Below are positions 1 to 12,015 of a stretch of DNA of 64,000 bases, piece after piece. The translations under genes were made by a program, and so were the position numbers. The DNA is from Acacia acuminata. Taxonomy: Eukaryota > Streptophyta > Magnoliopsida > Fabales > Fabaceae. The stretch lies in contig JAFJYI010000119.1 of the NCBI GenBank assembly GCA_019022655.1, positions 806,001-870,000 on the forward strand, in the 5' to 3' direction. Position 1 is the stretch's first letter; each line of letters starts with the position of its first letter. Under the pieces are notes generated by a model, which worked only from the letters and a program-made list of their open reading frames with translations, was not told the DNA's origin and did no database searches.

Positions 1-585
1 TCCAGCACTGTAAAAATAAAATGATATTTTGTTTTTTGTCATTTCTTTTAGTTTTTTCATTTCATTCATTCATATATTGTTCATTCATAAATGGTACTTA
101 GATATAGATTGTGATTATAATATCAAAAGAAAAGAAATATAAGATTAACAATTGATGGAACCACGTGAAATTTAAAACATGAAAACTAATTTTTTTTTTT
201 TTTTTTTTTAACTCCTATTTCGTGACGACAACAATTTTCAAGGTAAGGCTTTTAATTATATGATTGAACTAATTATACAAGTTGTGTTTTTGTTCTAATC
301 TATCCAGTGAAAAATAATTTTAAAAAGAGATTTTGCTTTTCATTTTTTTATTCATTTTAAAGAACTGTACGAAGCTTGTGAAATTGTGTTCATAGTAAAA
401 ACATATTAAAAAGAGAAAAAAGATAATTTTGGGTGATTAAAAATGGCATGGAGCATTGCAAAAAATTGGTCTGAAAGAATTTCATGACATATTTGATGTG
501 GCATAGTAATGTTAAAGATGAATTCCAAAGCCTTTAACTATTAACTTACTTGGATATATCTTGTTCACTTTGTAAAATGAAACAG
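1..585. other. AT-rich sequence upstream of first visible LRR exon
   Basis: No coding segment is seen. The tract ends in a splice acceptor (AG at 584-585), so it is probably an intron of the receptor-kinase gene whose 5' exons lie outside the window. It holds a T-rich run near 190-210. Confidence 0.5.
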
Positions 586-729
586 GTGAAATTCCATCAT
601 CTCTCTTCACCTTTTCTTCCTTAAGAATTGTGCATTTACAGAAGAACAGTTTGGAAGGTACTCTTCCAATATCAATTGGTAATGCAACATCGTTGGAAGA
701 ATTAGATCTGTCATGGAATTTTTTGACAG
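586..729 (+). CDS. LRR-RLK exon with two LRR units
   Basis: 144 bases, exactly two 72-base LRR units, bounded by AG (584-585) and a GTACGT donor at 730. The translation contains LQKNSLEGTLP and LDLSWNFLTG, the plant extracellular LRR consensus. Confidence 0.8.
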
Positions 730-1203
730 GTACGTTCAATCTACACATCTCTTAATTTTATGCTTTAACAAAAATCTTATTTTTAGTTATACTATATTAC
801 CTCCAGAATGTGTAACTAAAAGTATTTAATTTTCTTCAGTAAAAACTAAAATTTTAGCTATGATGAATTCATAGCCATATTTCAAAGTTAGAGCCTTGTA
901 AATAATAAATAGAGTTAATGCCAAATATAAATAACTTGGTTGTTCATTTTATATAGGTAAAATGAATTTCATAATCTCTCTTTAGCATTTCCTTTTTAAA
1001 AGAGTAGTAACATCCAATTTGTAATTGATATTACATTGGACGAGTCCCTTTTAAATTGATTTCCAACAAAAAGTTAAATTATAGTCTATTAATTTTAAGC
1101 CTCTAATTAACAAAATTCCATGTATTACTTATATGGTTGTCTGTGAATTAAGGAAATTCCTAGACCTACTACCAACAAACAAATGTTCTGTATTTTTTCA
1201 TAG

Positions 1204-1425
1204 GTGGAATTTCTTCATTTATTCGGAACATGCCTTCTTTTTTGAGAAAGGTTCTTGTTGGCGTGAATCATTTAAAGGGTAATTTGTTAGAAGAAATGTG
1301 TCGTCAACTCCCTTTACTTGAAGTCTTTGATATTGATTATAATCAGTTAGAGGGAAGCATTCCAAAATCAATAAGCAACTGCACATTTTTGAAAGAATTA
1401 TATTTGGATGGTAACTCATTTACAG
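1204..1425 (+). CDS. LRR-RLK exon with about three LRR units
   Basis: 222 bases between a TAG acceptor (1201-1203) and a GTATG donor at 1426. The translation runs GISSFIRNMPSFL, then VNHLKGNLLEEMC, then LEVFDIDYNQLEGSIP and ends LYLDGNSFTG. The first unit is two residues longer than usual and lacks the normal consensus, so this LRR may be degenerate. It has the same phase as the flanking exons. Confidence 0.75.
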
Positions 1426-2250
1426 GTATGTATTTACTAGTGTGTTTTCTTTTCTTTTTAAATATTTTTTCTCTAAATTAAAATATAGTTTTTATCATTT
1501 CATTTATGTGAAATATCAAATAAAGTGAAGATCAAGAACCAATGGAATCTCATGATATTTATAACATAGATAAATGAAATTCTTATATCTATTCGATGAC
1601 ATCAAAACCTTAAACCATACAGAATGGCCACCATGTGTTATGACAATACTTTTCTTTTTCCCAGACATATTATCAATCTCTTAATAACTTTAATTTTATG
1701 TTTTTTATCCCCTTACTATTAAAATAATTATAATAAAATTAAAATATAGACAAGTTCGGAGTTTTTTTTTTCTTATTTATTATATGTATAATTTGTAACA
1801 ATTCTATATTGTTTACTTGAAATTACAAATTATACTCAATATTTTCTTAAGAAAAATTATTTAGATATGTGTAAAAAATCAAGGGAAAATGAAATACCAA
1901 AAATTAAATCCAGACCTACACTTTTAATAATTTTCTGATTAGGACTTTGCTGATTATTGTTAAAAGACCAAAATACCCCTCTATAAATAAAAAGGAAAAT
2001 TAAAGGTAGATGCAGGCCTTATTTAGTTTTAATTATTTCAATTAAATTAAATTTATATTTTCCTTTTTGTTTGTAGTTTATTTATTTGTTTGTTATTTGA
2101 TTGTGATTGATTCTAAAAAGTAATTAGAAGACAGGTAAAGATGAAAAAAAAAACGTAAATTATTAGTGTTAATAAACAAAAACAAACAACCAGTATGTTT
2201 ATTTATGCGAAGGGTGCTTTTAGGAGATTCATTGACACTATGCTTTGAGA
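1426..2250. other. AT-rich intron sequence
   Basis: Start of the 8.3 kb intron. No coding signal or clear repeat boundary was seen here. Confidence 0.5.
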
Positions 2251-4140
2251 ATGTCACACCGCATTCTAGAGTTACTTATCAGAATTGCTTGGCCATTTAA
2301 GAACCACATGTGACTCAATTAGTATCCTTCTAAGGATGAATTATTTAAAACTTTTCTAAAAAGCTTGGATACGTGATATAATAAAATTTCCTAAAACGTC
2401 AAAAATTCATAGATAAATCGTTTCATATCCAAAAATAGTGGTTTAAAACTCTATCTTTAGCTCTTGAAATGCATTTTATGATAAAATTAAGACACGGGCT
2501 CAACAACATTGCATTTGGTTCAGAACTTTCCTAAAACTCATGCTGTACATAGAATTTTTGGAAAAAATTTCAGAATTATGACCCAAATTAGAACAATAAC
2601 AGAGCATGTGAAATAAACCACAAAGAACAATATCTTACAATAACTGTAAAACTAAATAAATGAATCTTTTATTAAACATGACCATAACAATAACAGAAGT
2701 GAGGAGTTTACATGTTCTTATGTTTAACTGCTGCAATATTGGCACAAACAAACATGCAACCAAAATATACAAAATTAATGATTAAAGATGGTTTTATCAT
2801 GCTCTCTCACGCTTGCAGTTCTTTCATGATCTCCTCTTAGTGGATTAGGGCACAAATCAAATCCTAACACTTGTATTTACATGCAAGATAGTTAACATGT
2901 GTATCATTCATGTCATAGTTAAACTATTTCTCGTCTAAATGGTACTATTTCAATAGCGAATATAAACAAAGTTCACAAACTTATGTTATAATATTCCAAT
3001 TTCCTATTTAATCACCCACATGGTTAAGCCTCTATCACTCAACACGTAAATATTACTTTTAAGAATTGTTTTAGCTTTTAAATATCTCGGGTAGCATTTG
3101 AAATTTTTCTTTCAATAATGTCGAACTTGATATGAACATTAGAACCATCATTTTGCACCTTTCTCATATGCTAAACCACTTCATGTTATATTCTGAAAAT
3201 TTTCCAGATTTAAAACATAGACTAACTCAACATTTTAATGCCTCTAACAAAGGCTTAACCACCTAGAATAATTGTTTAGTATCTAGAGGCATTAAGCAAT
3301 AGACTTTCAATCAGTTTTTTTGCCTCCAAAATTGAATAGTGACAGCCACAATAACTCGTGTGAATACATACATGTTGGTGAAATTTGGTTGCAGCCTAAC
3401 ATTCAAGTGCGAACTCATGAGTAGGAAAAACAAAAAAAATTTGTTTTTCCTTAATTGGAACAGAAACCATAATCAATAACCGTAACTCTTTACAGTTATC
3501 ATGTTACAAGCTCTGATCACATTTGTTTGTTTTAATAGGAGCTCATGAAAATCCATAACTCTTATGGTACTCATGAGTTAAAACCCATAATTAAACAATA
3601 AAGTAAATACTCATGGGTTCCTTTCCAGGTTAACATGAGAAATTCTCATGACCATGATTTAAACCCGTGGCTTTACAAAGTTGTCCCTTTTAGCTTTACT
3701 TCCTATAAGGCTATCATGAGAACCTATAACTCTTATGTTACTCATGATCACAAATACCATTTAATGTTTTCAGGCTTCTAATCATGTGATTGAAAAATTG
3801 GTGCTCATGAGAACCCATAATTAAACATGTTCTCATGAATTAAAAGTTAATCCCATGAATTATAATCTAACGCTTTAGACCAAAGAGTTAATATTATAAC
3901 ATAAGAATGTAACCTTTTCGATCGCTCATGAGAAGCCATAACTTTTATGGTACTTGTGAGTTACTTAAATAAGTTAATCTATGAGAACCCGTAACTTTTT
4001 ACAATATTATAACATATGAATGTAACCTTTCCGAGCGCTCATGAGTCATCCAATACTCATGGGATATTTCCAGGAATATCGATCATGTGATTCCCGTAAC
4101 TTTTTCAGGAGCTCATGAGATATTCCGAGGAAGGATCTAC
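2251..4140 (-). repeat. LTR-like repeat with CTCATGAG palindrome array
   Basis: The segment starts with TGTCACACC, the inverted end form of Ty3-type LTRs, and is intron-hosted non-coding DNA. From about 3400 to 4140 the palindrome CTCATGAG and variants recur, many followed by (A)ACCCATAACT. No matching TSD was found, so the element boundary and family are uncertain. The 6.2-7.6 kb stretch may be the other half of the same unit. Confidence 0.4.
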
Positions 4141-4149
4141 TCATTAAAA

Positions 4150-6170
4150 TACATGAGGGGTTTTAGGATTACCTTTAGATAACTGAAGACCTCTAATGTA
4201 TGACGTTCTCTAATGCTAATCCACACGGCTATCTCCCGATTGCCTTGAGAACGCCTTCTTTTTCATTCCTCTCTTTCCTTGGATGCTTGCTAGGTGGTGC
4301 AAGGTTGAGGATTCAACATTCTTGGGTTTTCTTTCACTAAAGAACACATAGTTTCTTGAGATTAGGTGTAAAACCAGATAAAGAAGATTATATCACCTTT
4401 GGATGATTCTTCTTTCTTGGTGCTTGGCCGAAATTCCTAGCCTCCAAGGAGATCTCAAATTGTCGGCCAAAACTCCTAGGTTTTTCAAGAATGCCGTGAA
4501 AACCTAAGACTCAAAATATCTTATATTTTATTCGGCCTTTTCCCTAGTTGCACCAAGATTAGCCGTGAAATTTAAGACTTTTTACGTCTTATATTTACAC
4601 AGCCTTCTAATTAGAATTATGCAATTAATTAAGATAATGGATCTTATCCAAATCTTTAATCAATTCTTGAATTAATAATTCAAGATGATGGATCTCATCT
4701 AAATCTTTAATTAATTCAAGATAATAGATCACATCCAAATCTTTAATTAATTCTTGAATTAATAATTCAAGATAATGGATTGCATCCAAATCTTTTCTTT
4801 ATCCTCTATTTTTCCAATCTTTATTGGACGTATATTTATATTAAATAATTCCAAATTATCTTTTATAATATAATCTCTTGAATTCAAAATTCAAATTTAA
4901 ATCTCAAATTTTAAATTCAAAATGGCCTAAGACCGCGTTTGGTCTTCTAACATATTTGGGCCCATTAGTGGAGAAATTAATTTCTCACTAAGGAACCATA
5001 TATTATGCCATTTTGTATATTGGGCTTGGAGTCCAACTCCAACCCAAATACACCTATTCTCTTGAGAAAGCTCGGTAACAATTATTGGCCCAAGCTTGCT
5101 AATTTTAAGCAATCAGGAATAACCTTTGTGTGTGACCCATTAGGCCCAATTAATCACTGACATAAATAACCTTGGACCAATCAAACTCCTTTTTTTAAGT
5201 TATTTAATGACCACATAAGACACTAGCAATGCTCTGTGGCCCCAGAATTAATTGAGTTGATCAAGTGATCTACCTCTTCTAAGTTGGATATTGTGCCCAC
5301 TTCATCCCTTACATCGTTATTCACATTTAGTCGAGAGCAAAGATAGAGTATCATCTCTCATTGTTGACTAAATATAGCTTTTTACAGAACTAGGAATCTT
5401 CTTCTATTGACTCTAAGATGGATCATGACTCTTCATGATCGCTTACTATGCACAGATTCCCGAGTCAACTAGAAGTCATCCAAGCCCTACCGGTCATGTG
5501 AACAACTAATCACTTGTAGGGGACTGTGAGTCCTTTTGGCATGTCCATCTACACTCATGCATTCGAGTCATACCCAAAAGTACATTGTTTTCCCCATTCT
5601 CAGGCGGATAGAGTTGTACAGTCAAAGTATGACCTTAGTACACAATGCTCGATAACATCCTCGAGTCTAAGAAGATCCGCACTACCAAACATTGAGAGAC
5701 TTTTATATCCAATTATACTTTCTACAAACCTTTTTGGAGTCTCTCAGTTGGTCAGTTCTATGCTATTTTTTTCCAACAGATCCACCCACGACATCAGCTA
5801 AGGTATCACATGCCTGTATTCCATGAGGTCCCTACCTTATATCTTTATACAAGTAGATAATGTCGTACTAGTCTTATTGAGATCATCAATACCCTTTCTT
5901 GGTGATTCAAGACTAGGAACAAGTTTCAGGCAATAAACATTCAGTGTTCTCGAGTCCTCATGATCATGATGCCTATCATAGATCCTCAAGTAAACATCAG
6001 TTCTATTCCTAGGGTTTTATCTTTAAACGCATATTTACTTTAAATAAAAGCGAGACACAAATATGATAAAAATAAAAGATGCTCAATATTATTAATCATG
6101 AAATACTAAATAGAAAAAGGTGTTCCTCTGTCAAAACAGATATTCTCTAGGACACCTAGTTACTAATAAT
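4150..6170 (-). mobile_element. Copia-type LTR-like segment
   Basis: It resembles the Copia LTR at 24822-29390 in arrangement: a GGCCCATTAG/TGTGTGTGACC block, stretches of short AATTAA-rich tandem repeats, and a conserved distal part. At the right end the reverse complement reads ACTAGGTGTCCTAGAGAATA, which looks like a Copia LTR start. No protein-coding domain is visible. Edges are approximate and no TSD was confirmed. Confidence 0.4.
4630..4800. repeat. Tandem repeat, about three units of 50-70 bp
   Basis: Three successive units contain AATCTTTAATTAATTC and GATAATGGATC(T/C)CATCC with variable spacing, inside the Copia-like segment. Confidence 0.6.
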
Positions 6171-7980
6171 ACATACATAAGGTACAAGTATTAACTTGTA
6201 TTTGCTTAAGTTTATCATACCTAATGAAATTTCTAGCATGTAAAGTACAATATGCCACAGCAAGAACAATAAGATTTTTGTCTTCCTGAACTTCATTACT
6301 TCACGTACAAGCACACACTCTTAATCTAGAAAATATTCTAGTTTTCTTGAAAATCCTCAAAGTTGGACAGCACTTGTTCTTCATCAGAAAAATACAGGAA
6401 CTAACATAAATATAGAATCTAATGATCTCTTTGAGATCCTTATTTAGGCTTTAATTTGATGCTTTGAGGCATTTGTTTGACATGTAGAAACCTTAAAACA
6501 GCATCTCATAATTCAATTTCAAGCTTCAACAATTCCGTTTATCAAGCATCAATTCAACCATTATTTAAATGTCTTTAAACATGGTTTATATATAGGTAAG
6601 ACACTTATTTATACAAGGCAGCACCAAACAGAACCTTTTGAACATAATCCAAGTGTGATTAAATGATTTATGACATTTCCTCCCTATTTCTTTATCTCAA
6701 ACCACTAAGTTTTTCCTCTCTTTTTATTCACAAAATTGAAACCCATAGCGTTCAAACAACTCATATATACACGTCATTTATATGCATTTGTAGCTGCTAC
6801 AATCAATATAGATATAATCCCTCTTTAGTCTCAGCAAACCAACAACGTCATAAATCTTCAATTTGTAAATGACATACCCACATGATAGCACCTCTTTTAC
6901 ATTTATCAAATTGAACTTCCACATTAAATTTCTAGAAAAACAGTGGCATTTGTTTACTCAAATTCCGTCAAATTTCAGTTAGCCCCAAAACATTGGTTTA
7001 TGAACCATTAAACATTTTTTAAGTAACTAAGGTTATCTTTCTCAAAATCGGAATTTAACCTTTTAGCAATTTCTAAACAACAACAATAGAAGATATTGAA
7101 GATGAAAAGGGAGTTGGTTAACTCACCTTGGCCTGAATCGGTAATTGCAGAAGGTATATTCGAGCTTCCTTCTTCTTATCTAGCGATCTCTCATCCGCTT
7201 GCCTTCAGAATTTCTTAATCTCTTTGTCTGTCCCTCTTCCACTTGATCTCTCTCTCTATCTATTTTTTTCTCAATGTCAATACTGTCTCTCTTCTCTCCG
7301 CTCCTTCCTTTGTCCAAAATTTTTTCAATCCCAACATTGCTCACCCAATACATGGGAGGTGGTTTTGTAGCAATCTCACTTTTGTGGTGCTCCCTATCCC
7401 AAGCAAAACAATTGGGCCCGGTCCTTGACCTAATCCCAGTTCCTACCCTCAGTGCTTCATACCAAATAGGGCCTAAGGATTTTGAGGAGAAGAGAGTGGC
7501 TCTCCATTTCTCTTACCTACATGTTCCCTCCACTTCTTTATTTCTATGGTTTGAGATTAATATCCTATAAAAATATTATTATAATATTAAACAACAAAAA
7601 TGTAAATAAATAAATAATTTTTTTTAAACTTTTCCTTGATTACTTTTGGCATTCATATATTCAGTAATAATTCATTTCTTAATTTTTCAGAATTCTCTTA
7701 CCTGAAAATAAGTTTTTTGAATAAATTTATTTTCTTGAGGTCTTAATTAATTCCTTCAAGTCTTCTCAATACTCTATAAATTATTAATTCAAAACTTAAA
7801 AGTTCGGATGGTAGAGAGAAGAAGAAGAGAATTGGAGAAGAATTGCATATGTACATTGACATAGTGATGGGTGTTTCTGTGACATAACTTACCTAGGGCT
7901 CTTAAAATTAGTCACAATTCGATTCAAAAAAGTAATTGGCAAGCAAAGATAAAAACAAACATACATATAAAACAAGTATA
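6171..7980. other. Repeat-derived intron DNA, no gene
   Basis: No conserved coding frame. A CT-rich stretch (about 7160-7320) and GGGCCCGGTCC near 7415 resemble untranslated leader parts of Ty3 LTRs on the - strand. This may be the distal half of the LTR-like unit that begins at 2251. Confidence 0.3.
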
Positions 7981-7982
7981 AT

Positions 7983-8226
7983 TAAACTCAGACCAAACCG
8001 GCAGGTTCTACTCGGTTGACACCGACGAACCGGTCCGATCCGAGCATTAACCTGGTTTATTTTTTATTTTATTTTATTTAAATTTTCGTTATAATTTTAT
8101 ATTAATAATCCTGAAATTTTTACTTTCTCATTGGTTTGACCGGGGGTTAGCTTTGGTTTGACTCGGTCGACCCATTGATCCAATACCCCAACCAATTCGG
8201 TGATCGGTCCAGTTTTAATAACCTTG
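7983..8226. mobile_element. hAT-like MITE (ACCGG/CGGTC-rich termini)
   Basis: The ends are imperfectly inverted: TTAAACTCAGACCAAACCGG on the left against TTAAAACTGGACCGATCACCG when the right end is complemented. Sub-terminal GGTTTGAC/CGGTCGAC words recur. This matches a common plant hAT-derived MITE style. No clean 8-bp TSD was identified. Confidence 0.4.
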
Positions 8227-8742
8227 CATAAAACAAACAAATAAACATGTATACAAAAAGAAACAAATAAATAAGTTAAAAACAAATAAACAAGTTAAGA
8301 ACAAAAAGAGAATTCTAATTAAATATAGCTAAAATAATCAAAACCAAAATCAACTCTGCCAAATCTCACTCCCTAGTTAGGCCTCTTTATTTGAAACTTA
8401 TTAAAACTGTAGGCCTGAATTTAGATTTTGTTATTTTAATTAGACTTAATTGGGGTTTTCCCAAAATCAATTACAAAATATATTATAAATTTTTTTGAAA
8501 AATAAATGCAACTAAAAACGCTTGTTTCAACTAAATTTAAGCTCGAATAATGAATGAGAATACAAGATATTTTCAAAAGTCAGTCAAATAATTAAATTGC
8601 ATCATTTTAATTTATTTGGATTCAAGAGAAGATGTTCTATGTTCAGTTCTATGTGAAATTAATCAAATCTTTTATAATTTTTATTTCCATAGCCAGTTAA
8701 TCAAAAGGAAAGATTATAAAATATATATATATATATTTATTT

Positions 8743-8910
8743 ATTTATTTATTTATTTATTTTTGACATTGGTGGTGTACTTTTCACAACAGATTATAAC
8801 GATCGACTCCACATGTTATATATATATATATATATAACATGTGGAGTCGATCGTTATAATCTGTTGTGAAAAGTACACCACCAATGTCAAAAATAAATAA
8901 ATAAATAAAT
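8743..8910. repeat. Perfect 168-bp palindrome with (AT)n centre
   Basis: Two 84-base arms are exact reverse complements around position 8826.5. The centre is a TA run; the outer arms end in ATTT/AAAT tetranucleotide repeats. Unique arm sequence includes GACATTGGTGG and CGATCGACTCCACATG. It lies inside the receptor-kinase intron and would form a long RNA hairpin if transcribed. Confidence 0.9.
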
Positions 8911-9700
8911 TTTCACTTCAACCGTACATGAAGAACCCAAAGTTTTTATACTCAATGTGTGTGTGTTATATAAAATAATATGACCTGCTTTATTTTTCTT
9001 CTTGTAAGTTCCATTCACTTTTTTCAAACACTTGATGCTAATCAAGTGTATTTCGATGCAAACCTCTTTACAACCACGAGTTTATTATATCTTTTGTATT
9101 CTTTTTCGTTGTTTTTTAATCATTTTTCTTTAATAGAAAATGAATTTAAAATGAGATTTTTTTTTCATCATTTTATTAATCATAGTTTTTAAATATCACT
9201 ACTAATTTATAATCCCAAAATATCGATAGATATCATGAATTGTTGGTAAAATTAAAAGGACAGAAAGATAGGATCACACATGATATTTAAATCTTGGAAA
9301 ACGGTTTTTAAGTACTCTGTACCATATCAATTATACCCTATTCAACCAAATAGCGCAACGTCATATATAATGCGCCCACTTGTTATACAGACATTTGGAT
9401 ATTCTATCAAGTAAAACTCTTTTCTTTTATCCACCATCTTTTCTTGTTTAATTTTCTTTTATCAATTTTTGTCAGTGTTTCTTAGCTTTTCTAGTTTATA
9501 AATGTATTGGTTTCCTATTAAATAGTTATTAGAAATTTATAACATAAAAAACTTTACATTTTCAAACAAATCTTCAATAGTCATGGCATCTCACGGTACT
9601 TTATGATTTCTCTAACAATTTTGTTTTAAAAATTTTATTTGTATATATTCTTTGTATATGAAAATTGTGGTTTCCATAACTTTTTTTTTTTTCTGTCCAG
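8911..9700. other. Intron 3' part, no feature
   Basis: AT-rich sequence ending in a pyrimidine tract and acceptor TTCTGTCCAG (9691-9700). Confidence 0.6.
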
Positions 9701-11452
9701 GTTTTGTACCCAAAGGCATAGGCAAACTTGATAAACTTAACGTCTTAGACTTGCTTGATAATCATTTGGAAGGACCTATTCCTTCCAACATATTCAACAT
9801 TTCAACATTGACAACCTTGCGCCTTGGTGGTAATTCCCTCTTTGGTGTTCTCCCATCATATTTAGGAATTGGCCTTCCTAACTTGAAGAATTTACGGTTG
9901 GGGAGAAATGGAATAACTGGACCAATTCCAAGCAGCATATCAAATGCTTCTAAACTCACTACATTACGTTTGTTTTCGAATAAATTTAATGGAGCTATAC
10001 CCAATGTACTAGGAAATTTAACAAACTTGATGGAACTAGATTTGAGTGATAACCATTTAAGTGGGTTGATTCCTAATACAGTTAACAAATTACACAGTCT
10101 TCAACGTTTAAGTCTTAGCAATAATAGATTGGAAGGGTTCATTCTAAAGGAACTTTGCCAACTTAAAAGTTTAAGTGAGTTGTATCTTGCCAACAACATG
10201 TTTTCAGGAGTGATTCCAGAATGTCTCGGGAATACTTCTTTGCAAGAGTTGAATTTTAGCTCTAACAAACTAGTTTCTCAAATACCCTCTTCTATTTGGA
10301 CTCTCAGAGATATGTTGGCTTTAGACATATCCTCTAATGCACTGAGTGGAATAATTTCACCAGAGGTATCAAACTTGAGAGCAATTACATTGTTGAACTT
10401 GTCAAGAAATCAAATTTCAGGAAGCATCCCTACAATAATGGGTGGCTTGGAAACTTTGCAAACCCTATATTTGGCTGAAAACAAATTACAAGGGCCTATT
10501 CCTGAATCGCTTAGTGGCATGATAAGCATGGAGTCCCTGGATCTTTCCCATAATTATTTGTCTGGCGTGATTCCAAAGTCCTTAGAGTCATTACTCTATC
10601 TTAAATATATCAATCTTTCCTACAATTTATTGCATGGAGAAATTCCAAATGGTGGCCCTTTTCAAAATTTTACTGCTCAATCTTTTATGATGAATAAAGA
10701 TCTTTGTGGGAAATCCCAACTACAAGTCCAACCATGTAGGAAAGAAAACAAGCACATATCAAATAAAGTGATGCTTATGATAAAATACTTATTGCCTACC
10801 ATTGTTGCCATGTTGATTGTTTCAGCCATTGTGGTTCTAAAGAATAAGAGAGATGATGATAAAAATTCAATAAAGAGGGATTTAATAACTTTGGATACAC
10901 CAATCAGGATATCCTATTTTGAGCTTCTACGGGGAACAAATGGATTTGACGAGAATAATCTTGTTGGTTCTGGAAGTTTTGGATCAGTATACAAAGCAAT
11001 TCTTCCAAATGAAAAGATTGTTGCTGTCAAAGTGTTTAACTTAGACAATGAAGAAACATCAAGAGGTTTTGATGTTGAATGTTCTACCGTGTGCCATTTA
11101 CGCCACCGCAATCTCATCAAGATCATCAGTAGTTGCTCAAATGGTCATTTCAAATCTCTAATAATGGAATTCATGGCTAATGGGAGTCTTGACAGATGGC
11201 TATACTCTCATGAGTATTATTTAAATTTCTTGCAAAGGTTGAACATAATGATTGATGTAGCGGCTGCTTTGGAGTATCTTCACCATGGTTCTTCTACACT
11301 AGTCGTTCATTGTGATGTGAAACCAAGCAATGTTTTGTTGGACGAAGATATGGTGGCTCATCTTAGTGATTTTGGTATTGCTAAATTGTTTGGTGAAAAG
11401 CAATTGGAAATTTATACCAACACTTTGGCAACAATTGGCTATATGGCACCAG
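9701..11452 (+). CDS. LRR-RLK main exon: LRRs, transmembrane helix, kinase N- and mid-part
   Basis: 1752 bases, open throughout. It encodes about 13 LRRs, then the cap LCGKSQLQVQPC, a transmembrane segment (YLLPTIVAMLIVSAIVV), a basic juxtamembrane stretch and the kinase from ISYFELLRGTNGF to GYMAPE. The donor is GTAACG at 11453. An in-frame ATG at 9652 gives a signal-like peptide (MKIVVSITFFFF), but this lies before a good acceptor and is read as intron. Confidence 0.88.
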
Positions 11453-11669
11453 GTAACGATTTAATAATAAAATTAAATTTTGGATATATTTCTATATTCT
11501 TTTGTTTGTTATGCTTTATAAAATATAATTTTATATTATTCAACTTCTAGCAAATATTTGCCAACTTCATGGGTAAGGATTTCAATTGACGATAGAAAAG
11601 AAAAGTTAAACACTAACTTACCTTATTCATATAATGACTTCTCTACTAATAAGTCCATATGATATATAG

Positions 11670-11884
11670 AGTTTGGATCGAAAGGAGTTGTTTCCACCAA
11701 AGGTGATGTGTATAGTTATGGGATTTTACTAATGGAAATATTTACAAGGAAGAAGCCAACGGATCAAATGTTTGGTCAAGGACTAAGTTTGAAAGATTGG
11801 GTGAGCAACTCCACACCACATTCTATCATGAATATTATAGATGTCAATTTGCTACGAGAGAAAATCAAAATACCGATAATATAA
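11670..11884 (+). CDS. LRR-RLK last exon, kinase C-lobe, with premature stop
   Basis: The acceptor TATATAG ends at 11669. The frame completes APE and continues FGSKGVVSTKGDVYSYGILL through RKKPTDQMF, the conserved subdomain VIII-IX region of LRR-XII kinases. Around 11860 the frame is lost and TAA follows at 11882-11884. Family-like sequence (LALHCSTELPEARLTI) resumes one frame over at about 11895-12015. The simplest change is loss of a single base near 11860. Confidence 0.75.
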
Positions 11885-12015
11885 TACCTTATATGTCATC
11901 AGTTTTTGAGTTAGCATTACATTGCTCCACTGAATTACCAGAGGCACGACTTACTATAATTGATGTTGTAGCATCATTGAGAAAAATCAAGTCTTTGTTT
12001 ATGGAAATTGCTTGA

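Larger units (their letters stand above)
586..12015 (+). pseudogene. LRR receptor-like kinase (LRR-XII, EFR/FLS2-like type), frameshifted and 5'-incomplete
   Basis: Visible exons are 586-729, 1204-1425, 9701-11452 and 11670 onward. All LRR exon junctions share one phase (exon ends in G, next begins with GT), so they splice into one continuous LRR frame. In order the product has about 5 LRRs from the two small exons, about 13 LRRs of the 24-residue LxxLxLxxNxLxGxIP type, a Cys pair, a transmembrane helix (about 10780-10850) and a Ser/Thr kinase domain. The kinase retains the glycine loop GSGSFGSVYK (about 10965), the VAVK lysine, HCD (11308-11316) and DFG (11368-11376). The Cys before the catalytic Asp makes it a non-RD kinase, the class typical of immune receptors such as EFR and Xa21. 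The last exon is frameshifted and reading stops at 11882-11884; the expected kinase C-terminus (SSVFELALHC and following) continues in another frame to 12015. No signal peptide exon is in the window. As written the protein lacks the end of the kinase C-lobe, so it is called a pseudogene; a base error in the assembly is the alternative. Confidence 0.8.

Noticed and set aside
5526..5801. 91-codon ORF
   Set aside because: Lies in Copia LTR-like sequence and shows no recognisable domain.
9762..10088. 108-codon - strand ORF
   Set aside because: Antisense shadow of the LRR exon.
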